The notes: generated by a model not told the origin, from the letters alone. DNA of 64,000 bases from Azospirillum lipoferum (GCF_024170005.1 NZ_JALJXJ010000002.1:620001-684000); one strand, 5' to 3'. Positions 9,229 through 19,792 are shown, counted from the stretch's first letter. Numbers and translations are program-made.

Positions 9229-9292
9229 TAAGTTACATGGCACATTGACCACGCCCTTTCATGTAACTTAATATGTGTCATGAAAGGGCGTG
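9229..9292 (+). promoter_or_regulatory. Candidate promoter with nested inverted repeats (probable Rrf2 operator)
   Basis: On the plus strand TTGACC (9,245-9,250) and TAATAT (9,269-9,274) are 18 bases apart and point at the flavoprotein gene. A perfect 14-bp inverted repeat (CACGCCCTTTCATG at 9,250-9,263 and CATGAAAGGGCGTG at 9,279-9,292) brackets the -10 box. A second perfect 11-bp inverted repeat (TAAGTTACATG at 9,229-9,239, CATGTAACTTA at 9,260-9,270) overlaps it. Binding here would block polymerase. The regulator is inferred from adjacency. Confidence 0.65.
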
Positions 9293-9329
9293 AACGACGC
9301 GCCCGGCGAATCCCTGGAAAGGCACGGTC

Positions 9330-10262
9330 ATGACCGGAACCGACACGACGACTTATGACGCCATCATCGTCGGCGGCAGCTATGCCGGCATCGCCGCCGC
9401 TCTGCAGTTGGCCCGTGCCCGACGCCGGGTGCTGGTGATGGATGAGGGGCTGCGGCGCAACCGCTTCGCCAGCCACTCGCATGGTTTCCTCGGTCAGGAC
9501 GGCCGTCCGCCGGGAGAAATCGCCGCCGAAGCCCGCGACCAGCTGATGCGCTATCCGACCGTCACCTGGAAGACCGGCCGGGCCGAAGAGGCCATCCGGA
9601 CGCGCGAGGGATTTCAAATCACCGACTCGGACGGCATCGGTTACCGAGCACGCCGGCTGCTGATCGCCGTCGGTGTTGTCGACGAATTGCCGGCAATTCC
9701 CGGTCTGGCGGAACGTTGGGGACGCTCCGTTTTCCATTGTCCCTACTGCCACGGCTACGAGTTGATGCAGGGCCGTATCGGTGTCGTCGCCGTGTCCGGG
9801 CACTCCATGCACCACGCGCTGATGCTGCCGGATTGGGGACCGACGACGCTGCTCCTGAATGGCGCTTTCGAACCCGACGCCGATCAGTCGGCCCATCTGG
9901 CGGGGCGCGGGGTCGCCATCGAGACTGCCCTCATCGCCGGGATCGACGGCGATCCGCCGGAGGTCGCGCTCGCCGACGGACGCAAATTGCCTTTTGCCGG
10001 ACTGTTCGTGCTGCCGAGAAGCCGCGTTGCGAGCCCGCTGGCCGCACAGCTTGGGTGCGCGAGCGAAGACGGGCCGCTCGGCACTCATATTCGTGTCGAT
10101 ACGATGCAGGAAACCAATGTCCCCGGTGTCTTCGCCTGCGGCGATGCAGCGCGGGCCGCAGGATCGGTGGCGCTGGCCGTCGGTGCCGGTACGATTGCCG
10201 GAACGGCGCTGCACCGGTCGCTGCTGTTCTGCGAGGACGAGGCCTTGTTCGCCCGCGCCTAA
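9330..10262 (+). CDS. Thioredoxin-reductase-like NAD(P)/FAD oxidoreductase
   Basis: A 310-residue flavoprotein of the TrxB/AhpF-like class. The FAD-binding GxGxxG-type motif VGGSYAG is at 14-20, a redox-active CPYC is at 137-140 and the second FAD motif FACGDA is near 268-273. The CPYC/HGYE pattern is common in reductases encoded next to Rrf2 regulators. It probably moves electrons from NAD(P)H to a disulfide partner, but no thioredoxin is encoded nearby, so the partner is unknown. The start follows a GGAAAGG ribosome site. Its stop overlaps the convergent lysE stop by four bases. Confidence 0.9.
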   Translation: MTGTDTTTYDAIIVGGSYAGIAAALQLARARRRVLVMDEGLRRNRFASHSHGFLGQDGRPPGEIAAEARDQLMRYPTVTWKTGRAEEAIRTREGFQITDSDGIGYRARRLLIAVGVVDELPAIPGLAERWGRSVFHCPYCHGYELMQGRIGVVAVSGHSMHHALMLPDWGPTTLLLNGAFEPDADQSAHLAGRGVAIETALIAGIDGDPPEVALADGRKLPFAGLFVLPRSRVASPLAAQLGCASEDGPLGTHIRVDTMQETNVPGVFACGDAARAAGSVALAVGAGTIAGTALHRSLLFCEDEALFARA

Positions 10263-10885
10263 CCGATCAGCAGGCCTGCCGCGATCGCCCACATCACCAG
10301 AGCAATGACGCCGTCCATGACCTTCCAGGCGGTGGGCCGGGCGAACAGCGGGCGCAGCAGCCGGGCGCCATAGCCGAGCGCGAAGAAGAACAGGAAGGAC
10401 GACGTCATCGCCCCCAGGGCGAAGGCCCCCCGCGCTTCGGCGAAGCGGGCGGAGACGGAGCCAACCAGCACCACCGTGTCCAGATAGACATGCGGGTTCA
10501 GCCAGGTCAGCGCGAGGCAGGTCAGCAGCGCCGGCAGCAGCCCGCCCGGCTCCCGGTCGGCCGGGTTCAGCCCGTTGCCGCCCTGCCAAGCCGACCGCGC
10601 GCTGCGCAGGCCATAGACCAGCAGGAACACCGCCCCGGCATAGCGCATCAGCGGTTCCAGCCACGGCCAGCGCGCCGCGACGGTGGCGAAGCCGCTCACC
10701 CCCGCCAGGATCAGCACGGCATCCGACAGGGCACAGGTGGCGCAGATCGCCAACACATGCTCGTTGCGCAAGCCCTGGCGCAGCACGAAAGCATTCTGCG
10801 CCCCGATGGCGACGATCAGGCTGAAGCCGAGGAGCAGGCCCGGCAGAAAAGCCGGCAGCAGGGCGGTGGCGGAAAGGTCGGTCAT
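10259..10885 (-). CDS. LysE/ArgO family amino acid exporter
   Basis: A 208-residue inner-membrane protein with about six hydrophobic segments. The LysE signature is visible at the N-terminus: LLLGFSLIVAIGAQNAFVLRQGL, and again as LTWLNPHVYLDT in the middle. Such exporters expel basic amino acids (lysine, arginine). It is divergent from an ArgP-type LysR regulator, the classical arrangement for argO/lysE. I chose the ATG at 10,885; a TTG ten codons upstream is possible. Confidence 0.9.
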   Translation of the reverse strand: MTDLSATALLPAFLPGLLLGFSLIVAIGAQNAFVLRQGLRNEHVLAICATCALSDAVLILAGVSGFATVAARWPWLEPLMRYAGAVFLLVYGLRSARSAWQGGNGLNPADREPGGLLPALLTCLALTWLNPHVYLDTVVLVGSVSARFAEARGAFALGAMTSSFLFFFALGYGARLLRPLFARPTAWKVMDGVIALVMWAIAAGLLIG

Positions 10886-10982
10886 TGTAGCGGTTCCGGT
10901 GTCGGTGTGTGCCAATCCGCTACCATCACGCGCCCCTTTCTCGTACTTAATCCTTCTTGCCTAGATGAAGCAGAGCTAATCC

Positions 10983-11912
10983 ATGCTGGACTATCCGCTG
11001 CTGGCGGCCATGGCCGCCGTGATCCGCACCGGCAGCTTCGAGCGCGCCGCGCGGCAGTTGCACGTCACTCCGTCAGCAGTGTCGCAGCGGGTGAAGTTGC
11101 TGGAGGAGCGGCTGGGCACCGTGCTGGTGGTGCGCGGCCAGCCCTGCACCGGCACCGTGGCCGGCCAGCGCTTGTGCCAACATGTGGAGCAGGTGGCTCT
11201 GCTGGAAAGCGAACTGCGCGGCGCCTTGCCCGGCCTCAGCCCGGCGGACGGGCCGGTGACCCTGCGAATCGCGGTGAATGCCGATAGCCTCGCCACATGG
11301 TTCGTCGCTGCGATGGCGGACGTGCCTGGATGCCTATTCGATCTGGTGCTGGACGACCAGGACCATAGCGCCGAATGGCTCCGCAGAGGCGAGGTGCTGG
11401 CCGCCGTCACCGCCAGCGTGGCGCCGGTCCCCGGCTGCAACAGCCGTCCGCTGGGGGCCTTGCGCTATCGTGCCACCGCCAGCCCGGAGTACCTGCGCCG
11501 CCATTTCCCCGATGGGATAACGGCGGACAGCCTTGCCGCCGCGCCCTGCCTGACCTTCAACCGCAAGGACCAGTTGCAAGTGCAGTGGCTGCGTCTGGCG
11601 CTGAGCGACCACGAGTCGGTGCCGGAGCCCACCCCACCGACCCACTGGCTCCCCTCCACCCACGCCTTCGTTGACGGAGCGCTGGCCGGGATGGGATGGG
11701 GAATGAACCCGGAACCGCTGGTGGCCGACCATCTGGCCGCCGGCCGTCTGGTGGAACTGGTGCCCGGCCGGCCGCTGGACGTGCCGCTCTACTGGCAGCA
11801 GAGCCGCATCGCCGGTACCGCGCTGGCCGAGCTGTCGCGTGCCGTCCTGCGTGCCGGACGACAGGCTCTGCACCCCATCGGCGCCGCCCTGGGAAGCCCG
11901 CCCGCCGTATGA
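10983..11912 (+). CDS. argP: LysR family regulator, ArgP type
   Basis: A 309-residue LysR-type regulator. The helix-turn-helix occupies about 3-60 (FERAARQLHVTPSAVSQRVKLLEERLG) and is followed by a periplasmic-binding-like effector domain. ArgP family features such as LDYPLLAAMAAVIRTGSFERAA at the N-terminus and CLTFNRKDQLQ in the effector domain are present. Known ArgP senses arginine/lysine and activates the exporter gene; here it is divergent from that exporter across about 97 bases, which should contain its binding site. Confidence 0.88.
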   Translation: MLDYPLLAAMAAVIRTGSFERAARQLHVTPSAVSQRVKLLEERLGTVLVVRGQPCTGTVAGQRLCQHVEQVALLESELRGALPGLSPADGPVTLRIAVNADSLATWFVAAMADVPGCLFDLVLDDQDHSAEWLRRGEVLAAVTASVAPVPGCNSRPLGALRYRATASPEYLRRHFPDGITADSLAAAPCLTFNRKDQLQVQWLRLALSDHESVPEPTPPTHWLPSTHAFVDGALAGMGWGMNPEPLVADHLAAGRLVELVPGRPLDVPLYWQQSRIAGTALAELSRAVLRAGRQALHPIGAALGSPPAV

Positions 11913-11972
11913 GGACTTTGCCCGCGCCGCGTGCGCGCTTATATGGATCCCACCAATCTCTGGAGGGATTCG

Positions 11973-13787
11973 ATGACCAGCAGCGCCGCAACGGCCGCAA
12001 ACGACACCCCCGATCTGGGTACGCTTCCCACCTGGGACCTGAGCGACCTCTACCCCGGCACCGAGTCGGCCGAGCTGAAGTCCGATCTCGACCGGATGGA
12101 GCGGGAATGCAAAGCCTTCCGCGAGCGCTATGCCGGCAAGCTGGCGATGCTGACCGGCGACGATCTGGCCGCGGCGATCCGCCAGTATGAGGACATCGAC
12201 GAGACGCTGTCGCGCGTCATGTCTTATGCCGGACTGGTCTACAACGGCAACATGGTCGACCCGGCGGTCGCCAAATTCTACCAGTCGGCGCAGGAGCGGG
12301 TGAACGACATCTCCGCCCACCTGATCTTCTTCACTCTGGAGATCAACCGGCTGGACGAGACGGACCTGACGGCCAAGCAGAAGGCATCGGTAGCGTTGCG
12401 CCATTACGGGCCGTGGCTGCGCGACGTCCGCCTCTACCGCGACCATCAACTGTCCGATGAGATCGAGCGTCTGCTGCATGAAAAGCATGTGGTCGGCCGC
12501 GCCGCCTGGAACCGCCTGTTCGACGAGACCATCGCCAGTCTGCGTTTCCCCATGGGTGGCAAGGATCTGACCTGTGCGGAGGCCCTGAACCGCCTGTCCG
12601 ACCGCAACCCCGCCGTCCGCCGCGAGGCCGGCGAGGTGGTGGGCAAGGTGCTGGGCGAGAATGCGCGGCTGTTCGCCCTGGTCACCAACACGCTGGCCAA
12701 GGATAAGGAGATCGAGGACGAGTGGCGCAACTACCCGACGCCGACCTCCGCCCGCAACCTGTCCAACCGGGTCGAGGATGAAGTCGTCGACGCGCTGGTC
12801 TCCGCCGTCAAGGGTGCCTATCCGGACCTCTCCCACCGCTATTACGCGATGAAGGCCAAATGGTTCGGCCAGGACCATCTGGATTATTGGGACCGCAACG
12901 CCCCCCTGCCGGAGGATGCCGACCGCAGCATCCCCTGGAGCGAGGCGCGCGACATCGTGCTGGGCGCCTATGGCCGCTTCTCCCCCGACCTCGCCAGCCT
13001 CGGCAAGCGCTTCTTCGACAATCCCTGGATCGACGCGCCGGTCCGCCCCGGCAAGGCGCCGGGCGCCTTCGCCCATCCGACCGTGCCGAGCGTCCACCCC
13101 TATCTGCTGGTCAATTACCAGGGCAAGACGCGCGACGTGATGACGCTCGCCCATGAGCTTGGGCATGGCGTCCACCAGATCCTGGCCGGAAAGCAGGGTC
13201 ATTTCCTGTCGGACACCCCGCTGACGCTGGCGGAGACGGCCTCTGTGTTCGGCGAGATGCTGACCTTCCGCGCCCTGCTGGCGGCAGAGACCGACCCCAA
13301 GCGCCGCCGCATCATGCTGGCCGGCAAGGTCGAGGACATGCTGAACACGGTGGTGCGCCAGATCGCCTTCTTCGATTTCGAACGCCGCGTCCACACCGAA
13401 CGGCGCGAAGGTGAACTGACCTCGGACCGCATCGGCGAGATCTGGATGGCGGTGCAGGCCGAAAGCCTGGGGCCGGCACTGCGCTTCGACGAGGGGTACC
13501 GGCATTACTGGTCCTACATCCCCCACTTCATCCACTCGCCCTTCTACGTTTACGCCTACGCCTTCGGCGACTGCCTGGTGAACTCGCTCTATGCGGTCTA
13601 CCAGGATGCGGAACAGGGCTTTGCCGAGAAGTATCTGGCGATGCTGTCGGCCGGCGGCACGCTACGCCACAAGGAGCTGCTGGCCCCGTTCGGCCTCGAC
13701 GCCTCCGACCCGGCCTTCTGGCAGAAGGGACTTGGCGTCATCCGCGGCTTCATCGACGAGTTGGAGGCCGGCGAGGCGAAAGCCTGA
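11973..13787 (+). CDS. pepF: Oligoendopeptidase F family (M3) metallopeptidase
   Basis: A 604-residue cytosolic zinc peptidase of family M3, which degrades oligopeptides. The zinc motif HELGH is at 394-398, with the third ligand glutamate in the LAETASVFGEML helix about 25 residues later, as in PepF. The N-terminal PepF domain (about 25-200) is present. I chose the ATG with GGAGGG ideally placed upstream; a GTG 14 codons further up is less likely. It is followed by a strong terminator. Confidence 0.93.
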   Translation: MTSSAATAANDTPDLGTLPTWDLSDLYPGTESAELKSDLDRMERECKAFRERYAGKLAMLTGDDLAAAIRQYEDIDETLSRVMSYAGLVYNGNMVDPAVAKFYQSAQERVNDISAHLIFFTLEINRLDETDLTAKQKASVALRHYGPWLRDVRLYRDHQLSDEIERLLHEKHVVGRAAWNRLFDETIASLRFPMGGKDLTCAEALNRLSDRNPAVRREAGEVVGKVLGENARLFALVTNTLAKDKEIEDEWRNYPTPTSARNLSNRVEDEVVDALVSAVKGAYPDLSHRYYAMKAKWFGQDHLDYWDRNAPLPEDADRSIPWSEARDIVLGAYGRFSPDLASLGKRFFDNPWIDAPVRPGKAPGAFAHPTVPSVHPYLLVNYQGKTRDVMTLAHELGHGVHQILAGKQGHFLSDTPLTLAETASVFGEMLTFRALLAAETDPKRRRIMLAGKVEDMLNTVVRQIAFFDFERRVHTERREGELTSDRIGEIWMAVQAESLGPALRFDEGYRHYWSYIPHFIHSPFYVYAYAFGDCLVNSLYAVYQDAEQGFAEKYLAMLSAGGTLRHKELLAPFGLDASDPAFWQKGLGVIRGFIDELEAGEAKA

Positions 13788-13800
13788 CGATTCGGGTGTC

Positions 13801-13842
13801 TTGACCATCGTCAAGAGACCATGATCGGCGTGCGGGTATGGT
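13801..13842 (+). promoter_or_regulatory. FNR/FixK-type box and class II promoter for hemerythrin
   Basis: TTGACCATCGTCAA at 13,801-13,814 is a perfect TTGAC-N4-GTCAA dyad, the CRP/FNR superfamily consensus. Its centre is 41.5 bases from a start site that would place the -10 box exactly on TATGGT (13,837-13,842), matching class II FNR-type promoter spacing. The hemerythrin ATG is at 13,893. The box and spacing are seen directly; the regulator is inferred. Confidence 0.6.
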
Positions 13843-13879
13843 GGCCTTCGGAGCATCGTCTCCGAAGGCCATCTTTTTT
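13842..13879 (+). terminator. Rho-independent terminator after pepF
   Basis: A perfect 12-bp stem (TGGCCTTCGGAG with CTCCGAAGGCCA, six-base loop) followed by TCTTTTTT. It ends pepF transcription. Its left arm overlaps the predicted transcription start of the hemerythrin gene, so a transcript starting there would lack part of the stem. Confidence 0.85.
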
Positions 13880-13892
13880 GGAAGCCAACATC

Positions 13893-14300
13893 ATGCTTGC
13901 CACCACCACGCCCGCCGCCCCTGCCGCTGATGTGCCTGTCCTTGGTTACGCGGTGATGGACCAGGACCATGTCGATTCGGTCGCCCTGCTGCAGGCGGCC
14001 TGCAATGCCCCGGTCGGCCAGCTTCGGACCCCCTTCGCCGCCTTCGCCCAGCATCTGCGTGAGCATTTTGCCCGCGAGAACGCGCTGATGACCCGGCACG
14101 GCTTCTTCGCCTTGCATTGCCACAAGGACGAGCACGCCCGCGTCCTGAATGTGATCGCAACCATGGAAGCGGAACTGGAAGAGGGTAAGGAGACCCGCGC
14201 CCGCCTGTATGTGACCGAGCATTTCCCCGACTGGTTCCACACTCATCTGGCGACGATGGACCGGGTGACCGCAGATTTCCTGGCACAGGCGGAGGGGTGA
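13893..14300 (+). CDS. Hemerythrin-like metal-binding protein
   Basis: A 135-residue four-helix non-haem di-iron protein that binds oxygen (or senses redox state or nitric oxide). The hemerythrin ligands can be placed at His26, His58, Glu62, His77, His81, His118 and Asp123, a complete set. Length equals a single-domain bacteriohemerythrin; there is no attached signalling domain. It has an FNR-type box 79 bases upstream, in keeping with oxygen-dependent control. A second hemerythrin lies at 32,084-32,494. Confidence 0.9.
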   Translation: MLATTTPAAPAADVPVLGYAVMDQDHVDSVALLQAACNAPVGQLRTPFAAFAQHLREHFARENALMTRHGFFALHCHKDEHARVLNVIATMEAELEEGKETRARLYVTEHFPDWFHTHLATMDRVTADFLAQAEG

Positions 14301-14363
14301 CGGTTAGGGAGGGGACACCACGAGAGGCGCCCCTCCCACGCAAAACGAAACCTCGCAAATGGA

Positions 14364-14396
14364 AAGGGGCCGGAACCTGCTCGGTTCCAGCCCCTT
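14364..14396 (-). terminator. Terminator of tRNA-Lys pair
   Basis: A 14-bp stem on the minus strand (AAGGGGCTGGAACC with GGTTCCGGCCCCTT, one wobble, five-base loop) followed by only a short TTTCC tract. It lies just downstream of the second-transcribed tRNA-Lys. Confidence 0.65.
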
Positions 14397-14401
14397 ATGG
14401 A

Positions 14402-14477
<76 letters not shown>

Positions 14478-14501
14478 ATCCGTAGGAATGGCTTCAAGAG
14501 A

Positions 14502-14577
<76 letters not shown>

Positions 14578-14817
14578 ATCTCTTGATGCGGTGAACTTGG
14601 CTGAAAACTTTTCTGAAATCAGCCGACTGTTCATCGCGCCGGCCAAGCCGTTGTCCCGGCCGGTGTGGCGCGGTTTATAACGAAGGGCTTTTGGCCTGTC
14701 GATAGCAAAATCGCACCCCATGTGAATTTTTTGACGCGCGCTTTTCGGTGGCCGGACTCCGCCACCGGCGGCTACACCGGCGTTGTCGAAACGGAGCATC
14801 GGAACGGGAGATTGGCG

Positions 14818-16347
14818 ATGGGCGGCTGGACCGAAGGCTATGTCGGCGGCATCGACTATATCCGCGCCGTCTATCGTGATTGGTCGCCGGCCCTGCTCTG
14901 CTTCGCCCTGACGCTGCGCGGCTGGCGTCCGCCCGAAGCTCTGCGGCGCGGCGGCTTCACCATGGCGGAACCCGGCTGCGGCCATGGGCTGACCAGCGCA
15001 CTGCTGGCCGGCGCCCACCCGGCGGCGCGGTTCGAGGCGATGGACTTCAACCCCTCACACATCGCCGGCGCCCGCAGGCTGGCGGCCGATGCCGGGCTGA
15101 CCAATGCCGAATTCCTGGAGGAAAGCTTCGCCGACTACGCCCGGCGCGATGGGCCGATGCTGGATGCGGTCGCGCTGCATGGCGTCTGGTCCTGGGTAAG
15201 TGCGGAGAACCGGGCGATCCTGCTGGAGGTGCTGCGCCGCCGTCTGACGCCCGGCGGTGTCGTCTTCGTCAGCTACAACGCCCTGCCCGGCACCCTGGTC
15301 CATATGCCGTTGCGACGCCTGCTGGTGGAGCGTTGCGCCGAGGGCGACGGCTCGCTTCCCGACCGGATTGCCCGCGCGGTGGAGTTCGCCGCCCGGCTCG
15401 CGGCGCAGGGCGGCGGCTGGTTCGCCAACACCGACGGCGTGGTGGAGCGGATCGAGCAGCTTCGCCACAAATCGCCGAACTACATCGCCCATGAATATCT
15501 GAACGGCGACTGGACCGCCTTCTACCATGCCGACGTGGCGCGCGAACTGGCCACCGCCAAGCTGGAGTTCGCCGGCGCCGCCGTGCCGATGGAACAGCTG
15601 GACGACCTCACTCTCTCCCCTACACAGCAGGCGCTGGCGACCGAGGCGCGCGACCCCGCCCAGGCGGAGACCCTGCGTGACATGATGACCAACCGCAGCT
15701 TCCGTCGCGACCTGTTTGTGAAGGGCGGCGAGCGGCTGGGTCCGGCCGAACGACGCCTGCTGCTGGGAGAAACCCGTTTCGCCCTTCTGGTGGCGGCCGA
15801 CGATTTGCCGGATGTGGCCTCCACACCGGTCGGCCGCCTGCCCTTCCCAAGGGCCCTCTACCATCCGCTGGGCGAGGCGCTGGCCGAGGGTCCGCAGAGC
15901 CTGGACGCACTGCTCGCCCGCCCCGCCCTGGCGGCGCAGGGGGAAGATGCGGTGCTGCGCGCACTGGTTCTGCTGACCAGCCTGTCACTGGCCTCACCGG
16001 TGATGCCCGAGGATGGCCTTGCCGACAGAAAAGCCTCTTGCGACCGCTTCAACGCCGCGGTTCTGGATCGGCACCGCTTCGGCGACACGCCGGGACAGCT
16101 CGCCTCACCACTGCTGGGCGCCGGCGTGCCGGTGTCGCGGATCGAGGCGCTGTTCCTGCTCGCCGCCAGCCTGCACGAAGAGCCTGCCGCCTTCGCCTGG
16201 CGCCACCTGTCGGCCGACGGCATCGTGCTGGGCCGTGACGGCGAACGCTGCGAGGGGAATGACGCCAACCGCGCGGAACTGACGCGCCGGCATGCGTCCT
16301 TCACGCAACGGCGCTTGTCGCTGCTGAACGGTCTGGGGGTGGCTTGA
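14818..16347 (+). CDS. Class I SAM-dependent methyltransferase with methyltransferase regulatory domain
   Basis: A 509-residue protein. The N-terminal SAM-binding Rossmann fold has motif I EPGCGHG at 51-57 and an acidic MDFNPSH at about 75-81, plus the LTPGGVVFVSYN strand near 143-154. The central section (about 200-300) resembles the methyltransferase regulatory domain found with such enzymes, and a further helical C-terminal domain follows. Substrate unknown; proteins of this layout have been linked to protein or surface methylation. The start has GGGAG eight bases upstream. It converges closely on hisE. Confidence 0.85.
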   Translation: MGGWTEGYVGGIDYIRAVYRDWSPALLCFALTLRGWRPPEALRRGGFTMAEPGCGHGLTSALLAGAHPAARFEAMDFNPSHIAGARRLAADAGLTNAEFLEESFADYARRDGPMLDAVALHGVWSWVSAENRAILLEVLRRRLTPGGVVFVSYNALPGTLVHMPLRRLLVERCAEGDGSLPDRIARAVEFAARLAAQGGGWFANTDGVVERIEQLRHKSPNYIAHEYLNGDWTAFYHADVARELATAKLEFAGAAVPMEQLDDLTLSPTQQALATEARDPAQAETLRDMMTNRSFRRDLFVKGGERLGPAERRLLLGETRFALLVAADDLPDVASTPVGRLPFPRALYHPLGEALAEGPQSLDALLARPALAAQGEDAVLRALVLLTSLSLASPVMPEDGLADRKASCDRFNAAVLDRHRFGDTPGQLASPLLGAGVPVSRIEALFLLAASLHEEPAAFAWRHLSADGIVLGRDGERCEGNDANRAELTRRHASFTQRRLSLLNGLGVA

Positions 16348-16353
16348 GCGCCC

Positions 16354-16680
16354 TCAGCGCTCCGGCACGGTCTTCGGCAGCTTCTCGGCAATCCCGTAAA
16401 GCGCCTCCCGCCGGCGGATCTCGGCAAAGACGTCGTCTGGATGGATATTCAGCGTTGCCCACAGAACCGACAGATTATAGAGCAGGTCGGCGCTTTCGTT
16501 GATCACGCCCTGGCGATCCTCGTTCATGGCGTCCAGCGCCACTTCGACCGCCTCCTCGCCCACCTTCTTGGCGATCTTCTTCGGCCCGGCAGCAATCAGC
16601 CGTGCGGTCTTTGACTGGGCCGGGTCCATCTGCTGGCGGTCGAGGATGGCGGCATAAAGGCGGATCAGGTCATCGGTCAT
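16354..16680 (-). CDS. hisE: Phosphoribosyl-ATP pyrophosphatase
   Basis: A 108-residue enzyme for the second step of histidine biosynthesis, hydrolysing phosphoribosyl-ATP to phosphoribosyl-AMP. The MazG-fold metal-binding pattern is present: KKVGEEAVEVALDA and NESADLLYNLSVLW. Length is normal. It is not beside other his genes in this window, which differs from the frequent hisF-hisE arrangement. Confidence 0.95.
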   Translation of the reverse strand: MTDDLIRLYAAILDRQQMDPAQSKTARLIAAGPKKIAKKVGEEAVEVALDAMNEDRQGVINESADLLYNLSVLWATLNIHPDDVFAEIRRREALYGIAEKLPKTVPER

Positions 16681-16828
16681 CAGGCGGATGGTGTCTCGTG
16701 TGTGGGCGACGGAAGCATCGTTCTGCTAACGTGATCGCTCCGCAACGAAATTGCTATCCCCCATAGGCACGGTGGTGCGCCGCAATATGGCCTTATGCCG
16801 TACGGCGCGTCCCGTCTTCCCCCCGTCG

Positions 16829-17536
16829 TCAGCCCACCGGATCGTAGGAATGATCGGCCTTCGGACGTTCGTCCAGCAGGGTCTCGCCGGTGCTGACGAA
16901 ATAGACGACCTCGGCGATGTTGGTGGCGTGGTCGCCGATCCGTTCCAGATTCTTGGCAATCATCATCAGGTGCATGTGCGCCGTGAACTGCTCCGGAGCC
17001 GCCAGGGCAGACCGTTCCACTTCCGCAACAAGGCTGGTGTAGAGCGCATCCACCTCGTCGTCGGTGCGCCAGATCCGCAACGCGGCCTCGCCGTCATTGT
17101 CGACATAGGCGTCGATCACGGCGCTGAGCCGCTCACGCACCAGCCGCCCCAGCTGCGGCAGCCCCGCCAGCGATCCGGAGTCGGGCAGACTGAAGATGGC
17201 GACGGCGCGCTTGGCGGTGTTGGCGGCATGGTCGCCGATGCGCTCCAGGTTGCCGGCGATCTTCAGCGCCGCGATGACCTCGCGCAGGTCGTCGGCAACC
17301 GGCTGGCGCAGGGCCAGCAGGCGCATGCAATGGGCTTCGATGTCGTGCTCGAAGGTATCGAGTCGGGCATCCGACTCCACGATCTCCCGCGCAAGCTCGG
17401 GGTTGCGCTGGGCGAGGCAGGTCAGGGCCTGGTCGATCTGCGTCTCCGCAGCGCCGGCCATCTGCACGATGGCGGATTTCAGCCGCTTCAGCGCGTCCTC
17501 GAACGCGGACACGATGTGCGGAGCGGAGGTCTTCAT
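16829..17536 (-). CDS. phoU: Phosphate signalling accessory protein PhoU
   Basis: A 235-residue protein of two tandem three-helix PhoU repeats, each with the metal-binding E(R)xGDHAxN motif: NLERIGDHAANTAK near 105-118 and NLERIGDHATNIAE near 205-218. PhoU links the Pst phosphate transporter with PhoR/PhoB. The pst and phoB genes are not in the window; phoU stands alone here. I chose the ATG giving the usual family N-terminus MKTSAPHIVSAFEDAL; an in-frame ATG 15 codons earlier exists. Confidence 0.93.
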   Translation of the reverse strand: MKTSAPHIVSAFEDALKRLKSAIVQMAGAAETQIDQALTCLAQRNPELAREIVESDARLDTFEHDIEAHCMRLLALRQPVADDLREVIAALKIAGNLERIGDHAANTAKRAVAIFSLPDSGSLAGLPQLGRLVRERLSAVIDAYVDNDGEAALRIWRTDDEVDALYTSLVAEVERSALAAPEQFTAHMHLMMIAKNLERIGDHATNIAEVVYFVSTGETLLDERPKADHSYDPVG

Positions 17537-17742
17537 GGTCGCCAAACCCTTCCCGGCGGTCTTTTCCAAAGCCCCTACCATAGCGCCAGGACGTTACGGT
17601 ACGATGACAGCGCCTATGACCAAAGGCGGCCCCCATCCCCATCCTGACGCGACCTTACGAAACTGCCCGATTGATTTTGCGGCGCAGCATTGCGACACAT
17701 GCCTCATGTGTCTTCCTTCCTCAACGACGTGCCGAACCCGCC

Positions 17743-18294
17743 ATGATCGAACGCCGCTTTGAACAGGTTATCTTCGCCAGCCGCTGGCTGCTCGCCCCCT
17801 TTTATCTGGGGCTGGTCGTTTCACTGGGCGCCCTGCTGGTGAAGTTCATGCAGGAGATCCTGCACATGATCCCGCATGTGCTGGAAATGAGCGAGAAGGA
17901 CGTGCTTCTGGCCGTGCTGACGCTGATCGACCTGTCCTTTGCCGGCAATCTTCTGCTGATGGTGATCTTTGCGGGATACGAGAACTTCGTCTCCAAGATC
18001 GACGTCGCCAATCACGAAGACCGGCCGGACTGGATGGGCAAGGTCGATTTCGGCGGACTGAAGCTGAAGCTCATCGCCTCCATCGTCGCCATTTCGGGCA
18101 TTCACCTGCTGAAGGCCTTCATGAACCTGTCACAGACCTCGCGCGACGAGTTGATGTGGCTGGTCATCATCCACATGACCTTCGTGATTTCCGGTGTTCT
18201 GCTGGCCTGCATGGACCGGTTGGAAGGTCATCACCGGCATGTCACCAAGCCGGAAGAGAATGCCAAGCCAAAATTGACGGCAGATCATCACTGA
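17743..18294 (+). CDS. UPF0114 (YqhA-like) membrane protein
   Basis: A 183-residue inner-membrane protein with three or four hydrophobic segments (about 14-35, 52-78, 103-127, 138-158). The UPF0114 pattern is visible: FASRWLLAPFYLGLV and the SKIDVANHEDRPDWMGKVDFGGLKLKL block, split here only for length. Function of this widespread family is unknown; YqhA-like proteins are often beside phosphate or stress genes. Divergent from phoU. Confidence 0.85.
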   Translation: MIERRFEQVIFASRWLLAPFYLGLVVSLGALLVKFMQEILHMIPHVLEMSEKDVLLAVLTLIDLSFAGNLLLMVIFAGYENFVSKIDVANHEDRPDWMGKVDFGGLKLKLIASIVAISGIHLLKAFMNLSQTSRDELMWLVIIHMTFVISGVLLACMDRLEGHHRHVTKPEENAKPKLTADHH

Positions 18295-19699
<1,405 letters not shown>

Positions 19700-19792
19700 T
19701 TGGTGTATCCCTGGTTGGAAGGCCTCCGGTCCCCCGCCCACCCTTGGCGGTGAGGACCGGAGACGGACCGCGTATCTGGACGGGAATTTCCT

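Noticed and set aside
11334..13535. Long open frame (733 codons) on the minus strand opposite pepF
   Set aside because: Antisense shadow of the conserved metallopeptidase; no ribosome site and no recognisable fold.
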